From Actinomycetota bacterium (GTDB lineage: Bacteria > Actinomycetota > Acidimicrobiia > Acidimicrobiales > Ilumatobacteraceae), in the NCBI GenBank assembly GCA_027729785.1, contig JAQCDY010000004.1:1-43783 (forward strand): DNA of 43,783 nucleotides, written 5' to 3'. The position numbers were made by a program, and so were the translations under genes. Shown here in pieces: positions 43,568 through 43,783 of this stretch. Position 1 is the first letter of the stretch. Every line of letters begins with the position of its first letter. The notes under the pieces are model-generated. The model saw only the letters and a list, made by a program, of their open reading frames with translations, had not been told where the DNA came from and searched no databases.

Positions 43568-43783
43568 CTAAGGGGACGAAAATTTCGTACCAGTCAAATT
43601 TGCGCCATCAAGTAATGCATTTGCCAAGATTGCGCCACTTAAGTTTGCTCCAGAAAGGTTTGCTCCACGCAAGTTTGCCATAGACAAATTTGCACCAGAT
43701 AGGTTTGCGTTAGTGAGGTTTGCGATGCGCATGTCTGCACTCAACAAATTTGCACCAGACAGGTTTGCCCCAGAAAAAATGGT
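43568..43783 (-). CDS. Pentapeptide repeat protein, C-terminal part (runs off the window)
   Basis: A minus-strand frame is open from the right edge (43783) to TAG at 43568, giving the last 71 residues of a larger protein. Nearly the whole segment is repeats of five residues with the pattern A-N-L-x-x ([20 protein letters not shown] and similar), about 13 in a row, ending in a short TKFSSP tail. Pentapeptide repeats fold as a right-handed square beta-helix. Some mimic DNA and protect gyrase from inhibitors, but most have no known role. The start, total length and any other domain lie outside the window. Confidence 0.85.
   Translation of the reverse strand, partial: TIFSGANLSGANLLSADMRIANLTNANLSGANLSMANLRGANLSGANLSGAILANALLDGANLTGTKFSSP

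Overview
The window is a dense, almost gap-free stretch of a bacterial chromosome, most likely from an actinobacterium of the class Acidimicrobiia (Ilumatobacter or acIV type). The phylum is supported by a WhiB iron-sulfur regulator, a PafB/PafC pair of WYL regulators, an F420-type LLM oxidoreductase and a 28-residue gene that matches the actinobacterial ribosomal protein bL37. The class is inference. Most intergenic gaps are under 90 bases, many genes overlap by 1-4 bases, GTG/TTG starts are common and Shine-Dalgarno sites are few. No CRISPR array, insertion sequence, integrase or replication origin was seen.

Layout. 0.3-3.3 kb (+): PIN-PhoH ATPase, WhiB, limonene-epoxide-hydrolase-like protein and a DnaQ-type exonuclease. 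3.3-7 kb (-): pafC, pafB and glucose-6-phosphate isomerase. 7-11.3 kb: RarD-like transporter (+), then a minus-strand run of glycosyltransferase, L,D-transpeptidase, alpha/beta hydrolase and TetR. 11.3-15.3 kb: small membrane protein, an E. coli-type argininosuccinate synthase, an FkbM methyltransferase and an M20 peptidase. 15.4-18 kb: tRNA-Leu(UAA), a conserved small protein, a RecB/Cas4-like nuclease, bL37 and a secreted HNH nuclease.

18-23 kb is the most interesting part. Two redox operons stand back to back, and their proposed start codons share the same bases. On the minus strand are a metallo-beta-lactamase-fold protein, a flavin reductase, a MauE-like membrane protein and a ferredoxin. 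On the plus strand are an epoxide-hydrolase-like enzyme, a thioredoxin-fused protein and a UGSC-family selenoprotein. The selenoprotein is interrupted by an in-frame TGA read as selenocysteine, with a stem-loop placed as expected for a bacterial SECIS element. Conventional gene calling would split it into a false 93-codon gene and an orphan tail.

23-28.9 kb carries three enzymes that fit the second half of the ethylmalonyl-CoA pathway: methylsuccinyl-CoA dehydrogenase, a MaoC mesaconyl-CoA hydratase candidate and a malyl/methylmalyl-CoA lyase. They are interleaved with a flippase-like protein, a HAD hydrolase and an eIF2B-like protein. Class I fumarase follows at 29.4 kb, so C4 and C2 acid metabolism is concentrated here. 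31-38 kb holds an HNH protein, an LLM oxidoreductase, an SGNH lipoprotein, a molybdopterin oxidoreductase, an MFS exporter and an amidase. 38-43.4 kb holds a convergent pair of nucleases (YqaJ type and DUF2779 type) and an arylsulfatase. The window ends with tRNA-Arg(UCG) and the C-terminal part of a pentapeptide-repeat protein.
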